NCBI RefSeq assembly: GCF_045287255.1
Contig: NZ_CP137142.1
Coordinates: 2,728,001 to 2,792,000, forward strand
Source of the DNA: Henriciella sp045287255
Lineage (GTDB): Bacteria > Pseudomonadota > Alphaproteobacteria > Caulobacterales > Hyphomonadaceae
Reading direction: 5' to 3'
Length of the DNA stretch: 64,000 bases
The notes under the pieces are model-generated. The model saw only the letters and a list, made by a program, of their open reading frames with translations. It had not been told where the DNA came from and did not search any database. Position 1 is the first letter of the stretch, and every line of letters starts with the position of its first letter. Shown in pieces: positions 16,189 to 23,962 of the stretch. Position numbers and translations under genes: made by a program.

Positions 16189-16497
16189 TTACTCCGCCGC
16201 CCGCATCAGGCCTTGCATATGCTCAATCCAGGCAATCCAGGCCTTTCGCCCGGTATCTGTCAGGAAGACACGCGTCTGGGGACGCTTTCCGACAAATCGC
16301 TTCTCCTGTTTGACGTATCCAGCTTCTTCCAGCTTCTTCAGATGGGTCGACAGATTGCCGTCCGTAGCCCCGACCTTATCCCGCAATTCGCCAAAGATGG
16401 CGGGGCTAGCCGTCGAGAGGTAGGCCATGACCCCAAGCCGAAGACGACCATGGATCACATCATCAATCGCACTGTGATCAAAGGGATTCTCACTCAT
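16189..16497 (-). CDS. Small winged-helix transcriptional regulator
   Basis: A 102-residue single-domain winged-helix protein (ArsR/MarR/PadR-like HTH_27 type). The DNA-binding part spans about 18-85: LRLGVMAYLSTASPAIFGELRDKVGATDGNLSTHLKKLEEAGYV, then the wing KRFVGKRPQTRVFLTDTG. There are no metal-binding cysteines, so an ArsR-type metal sensor is unlikely. It follows the membrane-protein gene at 16509-17132 by 11 nt and probably represses their common promoter, which contains palindromic AAAGT/CTTTG elements. Such a pairing of a minimal regulator with a multi-span membrane protein recurs in bacteria, with unknown function. Confidence 0.85.
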   Translation of the reverse strand: MSENPFDHSAIDDVIHGRLRLGVMAYLSTASPAIFGELRDKVGATDGNLSTHLKKLEEAGYVKQEKRFVGKRPQTRVFLTDTGRKAWIAWIEHMQGLMRAAE

Positions 16498-16508
16498 TGT
16501 GACCTCCC

Positions 16509-17132
16509 TTAAACAATGCTTTTGGGTTCACGCATCAACATAAGAAGGCCCGGCAAGAAAGCGGTGAGGAAAGCGCCTAAAGCCGCAACCGCCCAGATAA
16601 ACAGGGTATCGCTGAATAAGGTCGAGACCACGATCATACCGAGGGCACCATAGCCCGCTGCTTTCAAGACTGTGTTTCTGGCAATCGCGCCAGAGGTAAA
16701 CAAGCCAATCGCATAGGCTGTGAATACGAGCGGTAGCGAGCCCATAAACCCAGCTGTCGCATCGCCGCCCAAAAAAGCTTTGATCGTTAGCGTGATGAAA
16801 TAGGCAAACAAGCTGAAGCCAGCGATCATCCAGACACTCGCCTCCACCTTGTTGGTTGCTGAGGATTGACCCGGCTTATCCGCAGGCATGGTTTTGACGA
16901 GCGTAAAATAGCCAACCAAGCCAACAACACCGAAGACAGACCATAAAATGCCATAAGCCGCATCGCCGACTTTCAGAACATCACTGACGATCAGATAATG
17001 TCCGGCATAGGCCAGTGTCATGAGGCCGCCCCACCAAACGAGAAAGCGTCCACCCAGCAGAGGCGATTGCTGTCCAGCTTCTGCAAGATCACGCACATAA
17101 GCCAGATCATCGGTTAGAGAGGGATTATTCAT
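16509..17132 (-). CDS. Multi-pass membrane protein, partner of small wHTH regulator
   Basis: A 207-residue protein not assigned to a function. A short cytoplasmic N-terminus (MNNPSLTDDLAYVRDLAEAG) precedes about six transmembrane helices: near 33-52, 62-82, 101-122, 130-147, 155-170 and 175-198. There are no enzyme motifs. The ATG at 17132 is preceded by AAAGGAG. Promoter-region palindromes lie 15-70 nt upstream. It is the first gene of a two-gene unit with the winged-helix regulator; the N-terminal soluble segment may contact that regulator (speculative). Confidence 0.8.
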   Translation of the reverse strand: MNNPSLTDDLAYVRDLAEAGQQSPLLGGRFLVWWGGLMTLAYAGHYLIVSDVLKVGDAAYGILWSVFGVVGLVGYFTLVKTMPADKPGQSSATNKVEASVWMIAGFSLFAYFITLTIKAFLGGDATAGFMGSLPLVFTAYAIGLFTSGAIARNTVLKAAGYGALGMIVVSTLFSDTLFIWAVAALGAFLTAFLPGLLMLMREPKSIV

Positions 17133-17143
17133 TGAAAACTCCT

Positions 17144-17199
17144 TTCACTTTGAATTTCAAAGCTAGCAAACAAATTCACTTTGTCAAGCAAAGTACTTT
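17144..17199 (-). promoter_or_regulatory. Promoter with palindromic operators for the membrane-protein/wHTH unit
   Basis: On the minus strand a perfect TTGACA (17187-17182) is followed after 16 nt by TAGCTT. A perfect palindrome CTTTGAA-T-TTCAAAG (17148-17162) covers the -10 side. A second palindrome, AAAGTACTTT (17190-17199), lies just upstream of the -35. TTCACTTTG occurs twice on the plus strand, at 17144 and 17175. These shared AAAGT/CTTTG elements are probable operators, most simply for the regulator encoded at 16189-16497. Confidence 0.6.
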
Positions 17200-17410
17200 A
17201 TCTATGTTTGTCGCGTAGGCGTCTGGATTTACGGCGATGGCCCGGAACGCTGATCCCCTCAGCTTCCAATTGCTTGCGTTGTTTAATGGTGCGCAGGCGT
17301 TTTCGGATGCGAGCGCGCTCTTCAGCCCGGGCATTCGCTTTGGCTTGAAACCGCATGACCATCCCCACCGCCGCAAATGTAAACAGGCATAGGATCAGGG
17401 GGATTAGCAT
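17198..17410 (-). CDS. Small membrane protein with basic cytoplasmic tail
   Basis: A 70-residue ORF: one transmembrane helix at about 3-20 (IPLILCLFTFAAVGMVM), then a highly basic, partly helical tail rich in Arg and Lys (ERARIRKRLRTIKQRK). It begins 12 nt after the stop of the ArnT-like gene, with AAGG upstream of the ATG, so it may be co-translated with it. Small TM-plus-basic-tail proteins are common as accessory subunits, but I do not recognise a family. Low-complexity composition leaves some doubt that it is a conserved gene. Confidence 0.5.
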   Translation of the reverse strand: MLIPLILCLFTFAAVGMVMRFQAKANARAEERARIRKRLRTIKQRKQLEAEGISVPGHRRKSRRLRDKHR

Positions 17411-17421
17411 CGTGGAAAACC

Positions 17422-19440
17422 TTACTCTTGTGGCCCCTCATCGCAGGGCTCAGCCTCAAACCGTAATGCGATGAAATTCACCGGATCACCATTCGAGTAG
17501 TTCAGGGCATAAACTGGTTCCGAACGACTGACGCAGCGATCTTGCACAGCCGCTTCGCGCAACAAAGTCTCGGTTGCGGGCAGCGCATCCTTGTCTTCCA
17601 TGTTGAGCAGGAAAACCACCGGATACAGGCTATCGCGCTCCGGCAACTCCACGACCGTCTCAGGCGGATGAAGATTTTGTGTCCCGAGGCTCAGAACATA
17701 GCTCGGCTCAGCATACCCCACGGCGAGAATACGGTCAGGGCTTACTCGTCCATCTTCACAGGCCTCCGAAGGGACGCCACAAACCTGCTGAAGTGCTGCC
17801 CGCGCGCTCTCCGTTGGCTGGAGCCAGAGCTGCTGCGGGATGAAATGGGCGCGCGCATGCCAGCCGAGCAGGACGCTGGCGGCGATCCCCGCTGTCGCGG
17901 CAATTCCAATTCGCTTGTACAGGAATGAGGCTAGGGCGACCGCGATCGCTATGCCGCCCAAGACCCAGAAATAGATTGGGAACTCCAACGCAGAACCCCA
18001 CTGAGCCAGAGCCTCACTCGCTTCAATCGTTTTGAAGTCCCCTGCCGCTTCGGTTTTGACCAAGCGCGCCGCCAAGGGCGAGCTGACAAACATCAGCAAA
18101 ATCCCGCCCAGCATGAACAAGCCAAGGCTGAGCCAGCGCGAGACAGGCATCCGCTCGCCTTCCATCAGCTTTACGCCAACCCAGCCACAAATCAGCGCAT
18201 AGGCTGGATAAGCAGGCAAAATGTAATGGCTGAGCCGGGTTGGCATCAGCTCAAAGAAAATCGTCGTCAGAACGGCTGTCGCGACAAGAAAGCGAAGCGC
18301 CTTCGCCTCATCGGTCAGGGGTCGTGCATCACTAATAATCCAGCGGCTTTTCCACTCATCCCGCGTCGAGAGCCACCAGAACCCAAAGATGATGAGCGCC
18401 GGATATGCTGCCGGGGCACCAGCGCCCAACTCATTGGGTAGGATCCACGTCGCAAGCGCGGTCACAGCTCCAAGGGTCAGCAGCACAAAAATCGCATCTG
18501 TGCCCCGCCGCCGCGCGGCTTCACTCACCCCGCGCAGGGACTTCCAGGCCAAAACCACACCCGGCACCAACAGGATCACTGCCGGGAAGAACCAGGCCGG
18601 AATGTGCGAGAGGTGATAAAGCGGCCAACCCGCATGGCCTTCAGAAGCGCCAGCGAACTTGTCTTTTAGGTCCTTGCCCACTGCGCCTTGCAGGAAAGCA
18701 CCGTCCGTCGCGATTTGAATGGCAATAAGCCAGGGCAGGAACATTGCCGCAGCCAGAAGTGGCCCCGGCCACCAGAGCAATGGCTTCCACCAATCGCCGC
18801 CTTTACCTTCAGCCGCTTTTGCCCAGACCCAGACCCCAAACCCAGCATAGGCCGCGACCATTGGTGTGACCGGGCCTTTGATCAGCAAACCAGCCCCAAT
18901 GAAGAACCAGAAGATCAAAGCCATACGTTTCGGTTTGGCCGTCTGCCCCATATACAGCCGCGCGATGGCCCCGACACTCATGGTGGTGAAGAAAATCAGC
19001 ACTGCATCGGTCTTGGAAATATGCGCCTCACTGGTCACCAAAAGCGTCGCGCCATAGAGCGCTGCGCCCAGAAAAGCAGGCCTTCGCCCAATCAAGACAA
19101 TCCCGCACCAGAACACGGCCAGCGTTGAAAGCGCCGCACCAATCCAGCTTGGCACGCGATAGGTCCAGATTTCGAGCTTGTCCTCATCGCCTAAAACATG
19201 CGTCGCTCCGGCCTGTAACCAGTGAATACCTGCTGGCTTCTTGTTCCGGAACTCATCCTGATAACGGATCGTCAGATAATCACCCGTCTCGATGTATTGC
19301 TTGGAGGCTTGGGCGAACCGGCTCTCATCCCGATCAAGCGATGGCAGGCCAAAAACACCCGGTGCAGCCGCCGCAAAGGTGATCGTGAATAAAATGAACC
19401 AAGCCTTCCAGCCGGTCGAAAGTCGTTCGAGCAAATCCAT
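17422..19440 (-). CDS. ArnT/PMT-type family 39 glycosyltransferase
   Basis: A 672-residue integral membrane glycosyltransferase. The first periplasmic loop carries the family signature LPSLDRDESRFAQASKQYIETGDYLTIRYQDEFRNKKPAGIHW in pieces: DRDESRF supplies the catalytic acidic residues and NKKPAGIHWLQ follows. About 12 membrane helices occur between 15 and 510, with a C-terminal periplasmic domain after that. ArnT-type enzymes move a sugar from a polyprenyl-phosphate carrier to lipid A or another envelope acceptor. The arn pathway genes are absent here, so donor and acceptor are open. Starts at 19440, diverging from the symporter gene across 88 bp. Confidence 0.9.
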   Translation of the reverse strand: MDLLERLSTGWKAWFILFTITFAAAAPGVFGLPSLDRDESRFAQASKQYIETGDYLTIRYQDEFRNKKPAGIHWLQAGATHVLGDEDKLEIWTYRVPSWIGAALSTLAVFWCGIVLIGRRPAFLGAALYGATLLVTSEAHISKTDAVLIFFTTMSVGAIARLYMGQTAKPKRMALIFWFFIGAGLLIKGPVTPMVAAYAGFGVWVWAKAAEGKGGDWWKPLLWWPGPLLAAAMFLPWLIAIQIATDGAFLQGAVGKDLKDKFAGASEGHAGWPLYHLSHIPAWFFPAVILLVPGVVLAWKSLRGVSEAARRRGTDAIFVLLTLGAVTALATWILPNELGAGAPAAYPALIIFGFWWLSTRDEWKSRWIISDARPLTDEAKALRFLVATAVLTTIFFELMPTRLSHYILPAYPAYALICGWVGVKLMEGERMPVSRWLSLGLFMLGGILLMFVSSPLAARLVKTEAAGDFKTIEASEALAQWGSALEFPIYFWVLGGIAIAVALASFLYKRIGIAATAGIAASVLLGWHARAHFIPQQLWLQPTESARAALQQVCGVPSEACEDGRVSPDRILAVGYAEPSYVLSLGTQNLHPPETVVELPERDSLYPVVFLLNMEDKDALPATETLLREAAVQDRCVSRSEPVYALNYSNGDPVNFIALRFEAEPCDEGPQE

Positions 19441-19528
19441 GTTTTGCTCTTATCCCGCCACCGCCCTGTTGAACAGCACCACAATGCGTTCTAGCGTCAT
19501 CAAAAGAGAAGACTTCGGGAGGAAAATC

Positions 19529-20875
19529 GTGGGCTGGTGGTTCAAGACTGATCTATGGAAACGTGTGATGCTCGGGCTTGTGCTTGGCCTAGCGGTCGGG
19601 CTGGGTCTGCGTTACGGCATGGGCGCGGAGGGCGCCAAATCGGCGGCAACCTATTTCAAGCCATTCGGCGATGCCTTCATGAACCTGATCAGGATGCTGG
19701 TTGTGCCTCTGATCTTTACGACGCTGGTCGCCGGAGTTTTGGCGATGGGGGATCCCAAGAAGCTTGGTAGTCTTGGGGCACGCACAATCGGCATTTACAT
19801 GGTCACTACACTGTTTGCCGTCACAATCGGCTTGGTCGTGGGCACGATCATTCAGCCAGGCGGCGGATATGATCTATCCAATGTCGCCAGTGAAGACATA
19901 GCTGCCACAAAGGCTCGCCTTGAAGCTGGTGGCGCGCTTGTGGAGCGTACGGTCTTTGAACAGCTAACTGGAACAATACTCGCGATTATTCCTCCCAACC
20001 CAGTAGCCGCCATGGTGCAAGGAGATGTTCTGGCAATTATTTTCTTTGCCATTCTATTTGGTATCGGTGTCCTGATGTCAGGCGAAGCCGGTAAACCTGT
20101 TGCAGACTTTTTCGAAAGCGCATCCGAAGCCGTCCTGAAACTAACCCTCATGGTGATGGAAACAGCTCCATTTGGAGTCTTCGCTCTGATGGCATGGGTC
20201 ATGGCTGATCAGGGACTTCAAGTCGTGATTTCCATGGGATGGATGACCCTTGCTCTGTACATTGCCTGTGCGATTCATATTGCAATTACGCATGGCGGAC
20301 TTCTAAAGCTCATTGGCCGTCTACCTCTAATTCCATTCTTCCGAGGTGTAACAGACGCACAAGCTGTGGCCTTCTCAACGTCTTCAAGTAACGCAACATT
20401 GCCAATGACTATTAGCGTCGCTGAGACAAACCTTGGCATTCGCAAGACTGTTGCCGGTTCGGTCCTCCCACTAGGGGCCACGATTAATATGGATGGCACT
20501 GCACTTTATCAGGGCCTGATCGCCCTCTTTGCCGCGCAAGCCCTTGGGATTGATATCAGCTTAGGCATGTATGTGACCGTGGCACTTATGGCGACGCTTG
20601 TCTCAATTGGAACAGCAGGGATTCCTTCCGTCAGTTTGTTCCTTGCGACAACAACGCTGAGTGTCGTTGGGGCTACGCCGGATCAGATGGCGCTGATTCT
20701 GACCCCGCTTTTCGCTTTTGACCGACTACTGGACATGATGCGGACCGTCACGAACATTACCGGAGACCTTGCCGTTGCCTCGGTGGTCGCCAAGGCGGAG
20801 GGCGATCTTGATGAAGATGTCTACCGTGAGCAGGATAACCTGACCGCCCATATCGACGACCGGGAAAAAGCCTAA
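19529..20875 (+). CDS. Dicarboxylate/amino acid:cation symporter (DAACS family)
   Basis: A 448-residue sodium- or proton-coupled transporter of the GltP/DctA fold. Diagnostic motifs are SSSNATLPMT (hairpin HP1), NMDGTALYQG (TM7) and LVSIGTAGIPSVSL (HP2). Eight membrane helices and two re-entrant loops fit the length. I chose GTG at 19529 because CGGGAGG lies at ideal distance; longer readings up to 19292 run antisense into the ArnT-like gene. Substrate (glutamate, aspartate or C4-dicarboxylate) cannot be fixed by eye. The 3' end overlaps oxyR by 4 nt, convergently. Confidence 0.93.
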   Translation: MGWWFKTDLWKRVMLGLVLGLAVGLGLRYGMGAEGAKSAATYFKPFGDAFMNLIRMLVVPLIFTTLVAGVLAMGDPKKLGSLGARTIGIYMVTTLFAVTIGLVVGTIIQPGGGYDLSNVASEDIAATKARLEAGGALVERTVFEQLTGTILAIIPPNPVAAMVQGDVLAIIFFAILFGIGVLMSGEAGKPVADFFESASEAVLKLTLMVMETAPFGVFALMAWVMADQGLQVVISMGWMTLALYIACAIHIAITHGGLLKLIGRLPLIPFFRGVTDAQAVAFSTSSSNATLPMTISVAETNLGIRKTVAGSVLPLGATINMDGTALYQGLIALFAAQALGIDISLGMYVTVALMATLVSIGTAGIPSVSLFLATTTLSVVGATPDQMALILTPLFAFDRLLDMMRTVTNITGDLAVASVVAKAEGDLDEDVYREQDNLTAHIDDREKA

Positions 20876-21765
20876 AGCACCGCGCGGACAATCTCGCCAA
20901 TCATCTGTGCCTCAGCTGCGCGCGGTGACCCTGTGCGCCAGGCAATCCCGATGCGTCGCCCAATCATCGGCGTATCAAAGCGGCGCAAGGCGACATCCGC
21001 GCCGGAGGTAACCCCGGCTTCAGTCGCAATTTTTGGCAACAAAGACACACCAAGCCCGCCCGCAACCATATGCACCAGCGTTGGCAGGCTGGTCGCGGTC
21101 ACATCTGCGCCACCGCGCTTCGAAGGCAAACGGCAAACCGATAGCGCATGATCGCGCAGGCAATGTCCGTCCTCCAAGAGCAGAACATCTTCCTCGACCA
21201 GATCAGACGCGCTCAGATGGTCTGCCCCTGCCAAAGCATGATCGGTGGGCGCGACCAAGAGAAACTCGTCCTCGCCAAGTTCCATCGTTTCAATACCGCT
21301 GGCCTCCCAAGGCAGGGCAATCAGCGCCGCATCAAGCTTCCGCGCGCGTAAGCCTTCCAATAGCCGCTCGGTCTGGTCTTCTCGCAGGTACAGTTTCAAT
21401 TCCGGATGCGACTGGCGCAGGGCTTTCAGGGTTCGAGGCAACAGGAAAGGCGCAATGGTGGGGATCGCCCCTAAACGGAAGGGGCCAGACAAAGGCGCAC
21501 CAGCCTGTCGCGCGGCCGAAACCATATCCGCTGTGTCGGACAGGATGGCTCTTGCCCGCTCAACGGCGGCCGCACCGGCCCGGGTCAAAGATGCCCCGCG
21601 CGATTCCCGCTCAACCAGCTGAACGCCCAGTAAAGCTTCGGTTTCCTTAATCGCAGACGACAAGGTCGGCTGGGTCACATGGCAGGCATCGGCAGCTTTT
21701 GAGAACGATCCCTCATCGGCAATCGCGCATAGGAATTCGAGCTGTCTCAGGGTCGGTAAATGCAT
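20872..21765 (-). CDS. oxyR: Peroxide-responsive LysR-type regulator OxyR
   Basis: A 297-residue LysR-family activator. The helix-turn-helix is N-terminal (FCAIADEGSFSKAADACHVTQPTLSSAIKETEALLG variant, residues 10-45). The co-inducer domain holds the redox pair in GHCLRDHALSVC, with the eight-residue spacing of OxyR, so the sensor is intact. It diverges from ahpC-ahpD across 121 bp, the classical arrangement. Activation of that operon by hydrogen peroxide is a strong inference. Confidence 0.95.
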   Translation of the reverse strand: MHLPTLRQLEFLCAIADEGSFSKAADACHVTQPTLSSAIKETEALLGVQLVERESRGASLTRAGAAAVERARAILSDTADMVSAARQAGAPLSGPFRLGAIPTIAPFLLPRTLKALRQSHPELKLYLREDQTERLLEGLRARKLDAALIALPWEASGIETMELGEDEFLLVAPTDHALAGADHLSASDLVEEDVLLLEDGHCLRDHALSVCRLPSKRGGADVTATSLPTLVHMVAGGLGVSLLPKIATEAGVTSGADVALRRFDTPMIGRRIGIAWRTGSPRAAEAQMIGEIVRAVL

Positions 21766-21886
21766 AAAAAATATCTATACTAAGGGTTCAAAAACTCAAT
21801 TTGCGGCACCGCACAATTCGCGCCATACGCTGGCTTAGAGCAAAAGCTCTCTAAAGACTTCTATAACCTCCCAGAAAGGATGCACC
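21766..21886. promoter_or_regulatory. oxyR-ahpC divergent regulatory region
   Basis: The 121-bp gap carries AT-rich TATCTATACTAAGG near 21775-21787, a plausible OxyR site (ATAG/CTAT half-sites in part), and a weak ahpC promoter TTGCGG-N17-CATACG. A small hairpin AGAGC-AAAA-GCTCT lies at 21837-21850 in the ahpC leader. AGAAAGGA is the ahpC ribosome site. OxyR contact points cannot be fixed by eye. Confidence 0.5.
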
Positions 21887-22435
21887 ATGCTCGGAATTGG
21901 TGACAAAATGCCCGACTTCAAAATCACGGGTGTCAAACCGAAATTCATGCAACACGAAGAGAATGGCGAAAGCGCGTTTGAGACGCTGACCCAGGACAGC
22001 TTTGAGGGCAAGTGGAAGGTCATCTTCTTCTACCCAAAAGACTTCACCTTCGTTTGCCCAACCGAAATCGCAGAATTCGCTCGCCTTGGCGAAGAATTCG
22101 ATGATCGTGACGCTGTTGTTCTTGGTGGATCAACTGATAATGAGTTCACAAAGCTCGCCTGGCGCCGTGATCACGAAGATTTGAAAGAACTGCCAATCTG
22201 GCAATTTGCCGACACAAATGGCTCTCTGGTTGATGGCCTCGGTGTGCGCAATGCTGCTGAAGGTGTTGCCTATCGCGCGACATACGTGGTCGATCCACAC
22301 AATGAAATTCAGCACGTTTACGTCACGAACCTGAACGTTGGCCGCAACCCACAGGACACCCTGCGCGTGCTTGACGCCTTGCAAACTGATGAGCTTTGCC
22401 CATGTAACCGTCCAGTAGGCGGCGACACTCTGTAA
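21887..22435 (+). CDS. ahpC: Alkyl hydroperoxide reductase, peroxiredoxin AhpC
   Basis: A 182-residue 2-Cys peroxiredoxin that reduces hydrogen peroxide and organic hydroperoxides. The peroxidatic cysteine sits in FYPKDFTFVCPTEIAEF near residue 57, and the C-terminal resolving site is CPCNRPVGGDTL. The CxC at the resolving position (instead of the E. coli VCP) matches AhpC enzymes that use AhpD rather than AhpF as reductant, in line with the next gene. It diverges from oxyR. Confidence 0.96.
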   Translation: MLGIGDKMPDFKITGVKPKFMQHEENGESAFETLTQDSFEGKWKVIFFYPKDFTFVCPTEIAEFARLGEEFDDRDAVVLGGSTDNEFTKLAWRRDHEDLKELPIWQFADTNGSLVDGLGVRNAAEGVAYRATYVVDPHNEIQHVYVTNLNVGRNPQDTLRVLDALQTDELCPCNRPVGGDTL

Positions 22436-22460
22436 AAGAGGCGTCTCTCTTACAAAAAAC

Positions 22461-22509
22461 GCATCTGGCGGCAATTGATCCCCCCTCAAGCCCCGTCGCC
22501 AGAGATGCG
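22461..22509 (+). other. Imperfect hairpin after ahpC
   Basis: GCATCTGGCG (22461-22470) pairs with CGCCAGAGATGC (22497-22508), leaving a two-base CT bulge on the 3' side. It follows ahpC by about 25 nt and has no T-tract. It may protect the ahpC mRNA 3' end or pause polymerase. Confidence 0.45.
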
Positions 22510-22512
22510 CAG

Positions 22513-22567
22513 CCCTGGCAGATCTCCTCCCTCCCCCCTTAAAGATCTGCCGGGGCTATTTTCTTTC
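22513..22567 (+). terminator. Strong hairpin between ahpC and ahpD
   Basis: CCCTGGCAGATCT (22513-22525) pairs with AGATCTGCCGGGG (22543-22555) with a single G-U, around a pyrimidine-rich 17-nt loop, and is followed by CTATTTTCTTTC. It looks like an intrinsic terminator placed to give high ahpC and reduced ahpD expression from one promoter. Confidence 0.7.
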
Positions 22568-22610
22568 CCAAATGTCCATTCTGCCTGCTACCGATAAAGG
22601 AGCCGCGCCC

Positions 22611-23138
22611 ATGTCTATTGCCGATCTGAAATCCGCCCTGCCTGACTATGCCAAGGATCTGAAACTCAACCTTGGGTCCCTGATGAATGAAACCATTCTC
22701 AGCGAGCAACAAAAGTATGGTTGCGCGCTGGCTTGCGCCTATGCGGTTGGCACAGCAGATATCGTTAAAGGCATTAGCGGGGAAGTCGCAGACAAGCTTA
22801 GCCCTGAAGCAACAAAAGCCGCCAAGGCGGCTGCGGCCATTATGGGCATGAACAATATCTATTACCGCTCGGTACACCTGATGAAGGCAGACGTTTATGG
22901 CACGCTTCCAGCCAAGCTGCGCATGAACGTTATTGGAGCGCCCGGCATCGAGAAAGCCGATTTTGAGCTTTACTCCATGGCGGTGTCTGCCGTGAATGGC
23001 TGTGGCATGTGCCTGGATGCGCATGAAGCGGAGCTGCGCAAGCATGGTCTGACCAGCGAACAGATTCAGACCAGCCTGCGCATTGCCGCGGTGATCAACG
23101 CCGTTGCCCGCGTGCTTCAGGCCGAGAGCGTCATCTAA
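22611..23138 (+). CDS. ahpD: Alkylhydroperoxidase AhpD
   Basis: A 175-residue all-helical CMD-family protein. It carries the catalytic ExxxCxxCxxxH-type site: NGCGMCLDAHEAELRKHG near residues 128-144. AhpD uses this dithiol to regenerate AhpC, drawing electrons from lipoyl proteins in known cases. Typical helices are ALACAYAVGTADIVKGI and AAAAIMGMNNIYYRSVHLM. The ATG at 22611 has AAAGGAG at 8-nt spacing; the in-frame ATG at 22572 does not. It lies 175 bp after ahpC, beyond two hairpins. Confidence 0.95.
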   Translation: MSIADLKSALPDYAKDLKLNLGSLMNETILSEQQKYGCALACAYAVGTADIVKGISGEVADKLSPEATKAAKAAAAIMGMNNIYYRSVHLMKADVYGTLPAKLRMNVIGAPGIEKADFELYSMAVSAVNGCGMCLDAHEAELRKHGLTSEQIQTSLRIAAVINAVARVLQAESVI

Positions 23139-23181
23139 AAGTTTTACTTGAAACCCTGCGCGGCGCTGTCACATTCGAACT

Positions 23182-23772
23182 ATGGACCTGACCGCACCTG
23201 GCCTCAGCAATTCTGTGATCAGCCTCGAACCTTTGAGCGAGGCACATCGCGAGGCCCTGCGCGCCACAGATGCGGTTGCGCATATGTGGATTTCCATGCC
23301 CGCTATTCAGCGCGGTGCCGGGTTTGACGTTTACTTCGATTACATGCTGCGCTGCGCGAAAGACGGCACTGATTACGCGCTCGCCATCCTTGATCCGCGT
23401 GACAATGATCGCTTTGTCGGGGTCACCGCATTCCTTGGGCCCAGTCGCATTCATCGCCGCGTCGGCATTGGCTATACATGGATTGAAGAAAGCCTGCGCG
23501 GTAAGGGCGTTTATGATGCGATCAAGCTACTCATGATCCAGCGCGCGATAAAATGGGGCGCCAAGCGGATCGAATGGCTGATCGAAGCCCCCAACACGCA
23601 CGCGATTGAATCGATCGAACGGCGCGGCGCGGTCCGTGAGGGTGTCCTGCGCCAGTATCACAAGCTCGCCGATGGCACCTGGGTCGACGTTGTCGTCCTG
23701 TCCCTGCTGCGCGATGAAGCCAATGCAACCATTGAACGGCTGGAAGAGGCCCTCGCCACAGCCCGGACTTGA
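23182..23772 (+). CDS. GNAT-family N-acetyltransferase (RimJ/RimL-like)
   Basis: A 196-residue acetyltransferase of the RimJ/RimL type, which acetylates ribosomal protein N-termini, small molecules or antibiotics. Motif A is spread over GIGYTWIEESLRGKGVYDAIKLLMI; the acceptor-side strand RIEWLIEAPNTHAIESIERRGAVREGVLRQYHKLADG follows in order. It is alone between ahpD and ffh, on the same strand, 43 nt after ahpD. The substrate is unknown. Confidence 0.88.
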   Translation: MDLTAPGLSNSVISLEPLSEAHREALRATDAVAHMWISMPAIQRGAGFDVYFDYMLRCAKDGTDYALAILDPRDNDRFVGVTAFLGPSRIHRRVGIGYTWIEESLRGKGVYDAIKLLMIQRAIKWGAKRIEWLIEAPNTHAIESIERRGAVREGVLRQYHKLADGTWVDVVVLSLLRDEANATIERLEEALATART

Positions 23773-23836
23773 TTTCCTGAACCACCCGTGCTTTAGGCCC
23801 CTGCAAATCAGCGCAATTAGACACAGCGCGCGTTGA

Positions 23837-23922
23837 CCGGGACTGGAGCCCGGCGATGTCCCCCACTCGGCGAGGTTTCGCTCAGTGGGGCGCTACTGCT
23901 TTGTGTTGATGGTTTGAGCGCC
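23837..23922 (+). ncRNA. Multi-stem leader RNA candidate upstream of ffh
   Basis: Three stem-loops in the 190-bp gap before ffh. The first is CCGGG-N7-CCCGG (23837-23853). The second has CCCCACT/AGTGGGG closing a 2x2 internal loop and GCGA-GGTT-TCGC (23861-23890). The third, GGCGCT (23889-23894) with AGCGCC (23917-23922), shares G23889-23890 with the second and so competes with it. There is no GGAAGG-type SRP RNA tetraloop region, so this is not 4.5S RNA. A regulatory ffh leader is the best guess. Confidence 0.4.
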
Positions 23923-23962
23923 TATCTTGCCCTTATGCGAGATTGGCAAAAGGAGAGACGCG

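Noticed and set aside
23773..23962. 4.5S SRP RNA or tRNA in the stem-rich gap before ffh
   Set aside because: No GGAAGG/AGCA asymmetric loop of SRP RNA and no acceptor, T-loop or anticodon pattern of a tRNA.
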